Below the pieces are notes generated by a model. That model was not told the origin of the DNA, did no database searches, and worked only from the letters and a program-made list of their open reading frames with translations. A program made the position numbers and the translations under genes. A stretch of 64,000 nucleotides of DNA from Podocnemis expansa (Eukaryota; Chordata; Testudines; Podocnemididae), in the NCBI GenBank assembly GCA_007922195.1, contig ML681981.1, positions 11,867,105 to 11,931,104 of the forward strand, read 5' to 3'. Positions 49,301-55,300 of the stretch are shown in pieces; position 1 is the first letter of the stretch; each line of letters starts with the position of its first letter.

Positions 49301-52300
49301 CAAAATTAATACTTAGAAAGTACAAAGGCAGGCTACATGATTATTTCATGCTGTGAAGAAATTATTTGATGAGAAAAAGCTCCAAATATAAAGGAGAATA
49401 TGAGATCTAAGTCCTGTTTCCAGGAATCAAAAAGGGACACACACACAGTATAATCACAGAATCAGAGAAATGTAGAACTGGAAGGACCTTGAGAAGTCAT
49501 ATAGTCTAGTTCCCTGTACTGAGGCAGAAGTAATTATTATCTAGACCATCCCTGACAGCTATTGGTGTAACCCTGGTGCTGGCAACCTTTGCTGCCCATA
49601 ATGCCAGCTCCGGCCCCCTCCCCCTCCCCAAACCTCAGCAGGTGCCAGGGTGGGGTCAGCAAGGGAAAGAGCTGCATACAAGATGGCTTGTGCAGGCCCA
49701 AGCCCCATGAGGTGGGGGGGGGGGGCTGTCAGCAGGGGAAGCAGCTGCAGCACTGAGTGGCACTGCAGGGCTGGCAGCCCTGTGTGCTGCTCACAATAGG
49801 CACACATGTCACTTTTGGCATGTGTGCTGGGAGCTGCAACCCCCTGGTCTAACCTGTTCTTTAAAACTTCCAGTGACAAATGCCACAAACTCCCTGGGTA
49901 ATTTGTTCCAGTCCTTAACTACCTTATGGTTAGAATGTTCTTCCAAATGTCTAACTTAAAGTGCCCATGCTATAAATTAAGTCAGTTACTTTTTGACCTG
50001 TCCTCAGTGGATAAGCAGAAAAATTTATCACCACCTCTTTATAACAATTTTCCATGTACTTGAAGACTGTTTTCATTTCTCATGCTGTCTTCTATTCTCC
50101 AGACTAAATAAACCCAGTTTTTTCAGTCTTTCCTCACAGAACATGTGGTCTAGACTTTAATAGTTTTTGTTGCTATACTCTAGACTTTCTTCCATTTGTC
50201 CACATCTTTCACCAACAGTGATGCCCAGAACTGGTCACAGTACTCCAGTTGAGGCCTTATCAGTGCTGAGTGGAATGAAAGAATTACTTCATGTGTCTTG
50301 CTGACATTTCTGCTACTGCATCTCAGAATATCTGGGTTTTTTGCAATACTGTTGATCCATATTTTCCTTCTGATCCTCTATAATCTCTAGATTCCTTTCT
50401 GCAATACTCCTTCCTAAGCAGTCATTTCCCATTTTGTATTTGTGCAATGGATTATTCCTTCTTAATGGCAATTTTTTGATTTTGTCTTTGCTGAGTTTCA
50501 TCCTACTTATTTCAGACCAATTCTTAAAGGTGTCATTTATGAATACTAAACCTGTCCTCCAAAGTTTTTGCAATCCCTCTCAGATCATCATCATCTATAA
50601 ATGGTCTAGGGGTACTCTCTATGCCATTATCCAAACTGTTTATGAAAAAACTGAACAGAATCAGATCTAGGCTAGAGCCCTTGAGTGCAGTTCACTCGAT
50701 AATGTCCTTCTGGGTTTGACTATCGACCACTTATAACTGCTCCCTGAGTATGGATTTCCAACCAGTTGTGCATCCATCTTAAGGTTTTCATCTAGGCTAC
50801 ATTACCCTATTTTGTTTATGAGAAGGTCATGTGAGACAGCATCAAAAGCCTTGTTAAACTCAAAATATATCACACCTACTGCTTTCCCTTATCCACAAAG
50901 CTTGTTGCCCTGCCAAAGAAGGATATTATGGAAGTTTGACATTATTTGTTATTGACAAATCCACACTGACTATTAATCATAGAATCATAGACCTGGAACG
51001 GACCACAAGAGGTCATCAACTCTAGTCCCTTGCACTCATGGCAGGGCCAAGTACCCTCCTACACCATCCCTGACAGTTGTTTGTCTAACCTGCTCTTAAA
51101 AATTTCCAACAACAGAGATTCCACAGTCTCCCTAGGCAACTTATTCCAGTGGTTAACCACCCTGATAATTAAAAATGTTTCCTTAATATCTAACCTAAAC
51201 CTCCCTTCCTGCAATTTAAACCCATTGCTTCTTGCCCTATTATCAATGGTGAGGAAAATAATTTTTCTCCCTCCTCCTCCTCCTCCTCACAACCTTTTAG
51301 GTACTTGAAAACTTATGTTCCCTGTCAGTCTCCTCCTCCTCCCCCACCCCAGCAGACTTAACAAGCCCAGTTCTTTCAATCTTCACTCATAAGTCAAGTG
51401 TTCCAGACCTTTAATCATTTTTGTTGCTCTTCTCTGGACTTTCTCCAATTTGTCTACATCTTTCCTAAAATGAAGTGCCCAGAATTGTACACAATACTCC
51501 AAGCTGAGGCCTAATCAGCACAGAGTAATGCACAAGAATTACTTCTCAAGTCTTACTTACAATACTCCTGTTATTACACCCCAGAATGATGTTTGCTTTT
51601 TTTGCAACAGTGTTACACTGTTCACCCACATTTAGCTTGTAGTCCACTATGACACCCATATCCTTTCTACAATACTCCTTCGTAGGTAGCCACTTTCCAT
51701 TTTGTATGCATGCAACTGATAGTTTTTTCATAAGTGGAGTACTTTGCATTTATCCTTATTGAATTTCAGCCTTCCTACCTCAGATCAGTTCTCCAGTTTG
51801 TCCAAGTCATTTTGAATTGTGATCCTAGCCTCCAAAGCACTTGCAACCTCACCCAGCTTGGTATCATTTGTAAACATCATAAGTGTACTCTCTCTGCCAT
51901 TCTCTAAATCACTGACAAAAATGATTACTCACAGCCTTATTTTCTAGGTGCCAACAAGCTGACTTTCGTTTTATCATCTTTCTGGGTATTGACATAAAGC
52001 TGACTGATCTATAACATTCTGAATTGTCCTTAATTCTCTTTATATAGATAAGTACTATATTTTTCCTTTGCTAGTCCTCTGAAATCTCTCCCACCCTCCA
52101 TAAATTTTAAATAATAAATCACCATAGGCAGTTCTGGTGGGGCCCTGGACAAAAGTTAAGGATATCTCCCCCCCCCCCCCCAGCAGGAGCGGGGGACATC
52201 CTTGAATTTTGCCCAGGGCCCCAGAATCACTAAGACCACTCGAAGAGCTCTTCAGCCACTTCTTTAAGTGCCCTAGAATGAACTTAGCCCAGCCCTGCCA

Positions 52301-55300
52301 ACTTGAAGATATCTAAATTGCCTTAGTAATTCTGAACTTGTTCTTTTCATATTTTAGCTTCAGATCCTAACTTTATGTTCACTGTGTTAGTGGTCCAATC
52401 ACTGCTAATCTATTTGGCAAAAACAAACAAAAAAAGCATTTAACACTTCAGCCGTTGTGTTTTCTCTTATTTTCTTCCTCCCTTCATTGAATAATGGATC
52501 TATACTGTTTTTGGTCTTCCTCTTGAATCTAATGTAAAATTGTTTTTGTTTCCATTTATGTCCCTAGCAGTGTTCCCTCTAAGCTGCGCTGGCGCGCTGC
52601 AGCACAGCCCGCCACAGCCGCCAGCGCAGGGAAAGCTGCCGGCAGCGCACTGCCAGCAGCCGGAGTTCTTCAATAGAGCTCCTATGGAGCAGGGAGTTTT
52701 GAAAACTCCCGCCCAGAGAAGCTCTAACGGAGCATGCCCAGAAATTCTGGGCATGCTTTGTAGAGCTACTCTGCCTCAGGAGCTGTGGCTGGGCCATCGG
52801 GCTCCAGCCACGAGGTAAGTTTGTGGGAACGGTGGGGAGCGGGCCCGTGGGGGGGGGNNNNNNNNNNNNNNNNNNNNNNNNNNNNNNNNNNNNNNNNNNN
52901 NNNNNNNNNNNNNNNNNNNNNNNNNNNNNNNNNNNNNNNNNNNNNNNNNNNNNNNNNTTTGTTTGTTTTTAATTCCTCCTTGAGAATTTGATTTAGTTTC
53001 CACTTTTTGTATGATTTTTCTGAGTTTTGGATCATTGAAGATTTTCTGGTTACATCACTGCTCTTGTATCATACTTCCTATCTTTCTTATGCACTGGGAT
53101 AGTTTGCTCTTGTGCCCTTAATGATATCTCTCTAAAAACCACTAATTCTCCTCAACTCTTTCTCCCCACCTAGACTTGCTTCCCATGGGACCTTACCTAC
53201 CACATATGGGCTTGCCAACATCTGCCTTTTCAAAGTCCTTTGTCTTTATTGTACTATTTTCTCTTCTACCACATCTTAGACTCATTAACTCCTGTCATTC
53301 ATGAACACTTTCAACCAACTGCCTTTCATCTTCAAATTCTCAACTGCATCCTCCATAGTTGTCGAAATCAAATCTACAGCAGCCTCTCTCGTTGCTTTCT
53401 CCATCTTCTGTCATAAAATGTTGTCTTTAATGCATTTCAAGAACTTGATAAATAGTTTGTACCCTGCTATACTGTTTTCCCAAACAGGTGTCTGGGTAGC
53501 TGACGTCCCCATCAAGTTCCGAGTTTTGCATGATTTGGTTAGCTTTTAACACCCCACCCCCATACACCCCTCATCCACCTCTTCTTCCTAGTCAAGTTTA
53601 TTGTAGACTCCTATATGACTATACCCTTGCTTTCCCTCCCTTTTATCTTTACTCTGACAATGTATCTGCTTCCCACTTCTGTCTCAAGCTCATTTCCATT
53701 ATCATACTGTATATCTTTGATATAAGACACATCCTCCCTTTCCTCTCTGCCTCTCCTTACTGAACAAGCTACCCTTCTATACCAATATTCCAGGTCATGT
53801 AAATTATCCCACCATGTTTCCATGATGCCAAACATGTAATAACTATGATTAAACTGAAAGAATTAGAAGAATTAGTGAATATTCACCATAGTTCTTGTGT
53901 TAATATACAGACATCTAATATGTCCATTAGATTTCCCCTCTGTTTTCCCTTTTATGTCTCCTTTGTGCCTCCTATGATAATCTTGCAAGGTACAATGATA
54001 ATATTCCCAAGAAACAAAGGAATTATTCCAGTTATAATTGGAAGCTTTGTATAGAAGATTTCTGCTATATAGTAAGGAACATTTTTCCCTCCATGTTTAT
54101 TAAAACATTAAATAATCTACCATATGATTTTGAAGTAGACATCAAAAATGTATTTTTACAATAAAGGCTGATACGTTGTCACAATTCTTGGGTTAATCAT
54201 AAACATAATATGAGCACTCAGATACTACAATATCTTCCATAGAAATGCATGTGTATGACATATAACCCTCCTGTTCCAGTATAACATTCTTCCTTCTTTA
54301 GATCAGCTTTATAAAAAGCATTTTCAATATACAATGCATATTATAGGATTACAGAATATCTATCACACATCTTGTTCTATGCCGTAAATTCTATTGATAT
54401 ATAGACAAAGGGTTCCAGATACCAATTCAGAGTAATGTAACTTCACAGTATGAGACTAAAAGCTTTGCATAACTGTAAGATACATTTCCAAAACACAAAC
54501 TAACTTAACTACTTTAAAAAGTTGTAAAAATCTAGAGTAAATGAACGTAATTTCTTTCAGAAATAACTCTCAACACTGTACTTCAACATGTCAGCAAGCT
54601 TTCAGAATAATGTGGATACATGTTCAATCAAATATGTGGAAACTACTAGAAACAAGATTTTGTGGAGTTAAAAAAAATCAGTATGACAAAGATGCTGCAA
54701 GCCTTTGAACACAGAAAATTCAAAAGCAATTTACAGCACACTCTATCCCTTAAGCTCTCCTTAGAAGTAGTACTGTGTTTTATGGGAATCAAAGGATGAA
54801 GGTTTGTTTAAAAAAAAAAAAAAAAAAAGATGGTTAATAAAAGCTCTTCAATAGAACTGCAAAAACTAGGTTTTGATAATTTATCAGAAATGTATCTTAA
54901 GAAAACCTACAAAAGTGACAATAAATCATAAGATCAATATTTATTAAACAAAAATGCCCGTAGTTTTGGATATTAAAAATAGCTGACAAAAATCAACTCC
55001 AAAGGAAATTAATGAAAACCCACTAGTCTGACACAAGCATGCACAACTGGTTTTCATAGCTTAATGCTGTAAAATTAGAGGAACTAAGTATATAGGAAAT
55101 GTTAGCGGGTTATTATTCATACAACACAAAATGCTTTTTATTTTGAAAGTTTATATATAAAATTGATTAATTCTGAAAACACAGTAACACTTTCAGGATT
55201 ATTGTGCAAGCAAGTAAAAAACGTGAATTAGAATGCAAACAGCTGCAGCACGCACACATTCACTAACTAACCAAATCTGTTTTCAGTCATGAGATATATG

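Larger units (their letters stand above)
49453..53900 (-). mobile_element. Long CR1 LINE, interrupted by several insertions
   Basis: Minus-strand CR1 in the sense of IDE. The 3' end at 49453 has the CR1 tail (complement of ATCACAGAATCAGAG). The RT end is readable at 50313-50573 ([16 protein letters not shown] and [16 protein letters not shown]), earlier RT parts run on the complement through 50600-50975 and again from about 51930 to 52565, and an endonuclease-like remnant is at 53611-53835 ([17 protein letters not shown]). Interruptions: a hAT at 49572-49845, a second CR1 at about 50979-51923, a foldback at 52132-52225 and a GC-rich element with an assembly gap from 52568. No intact frame remains. 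Confidence 0.85.
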
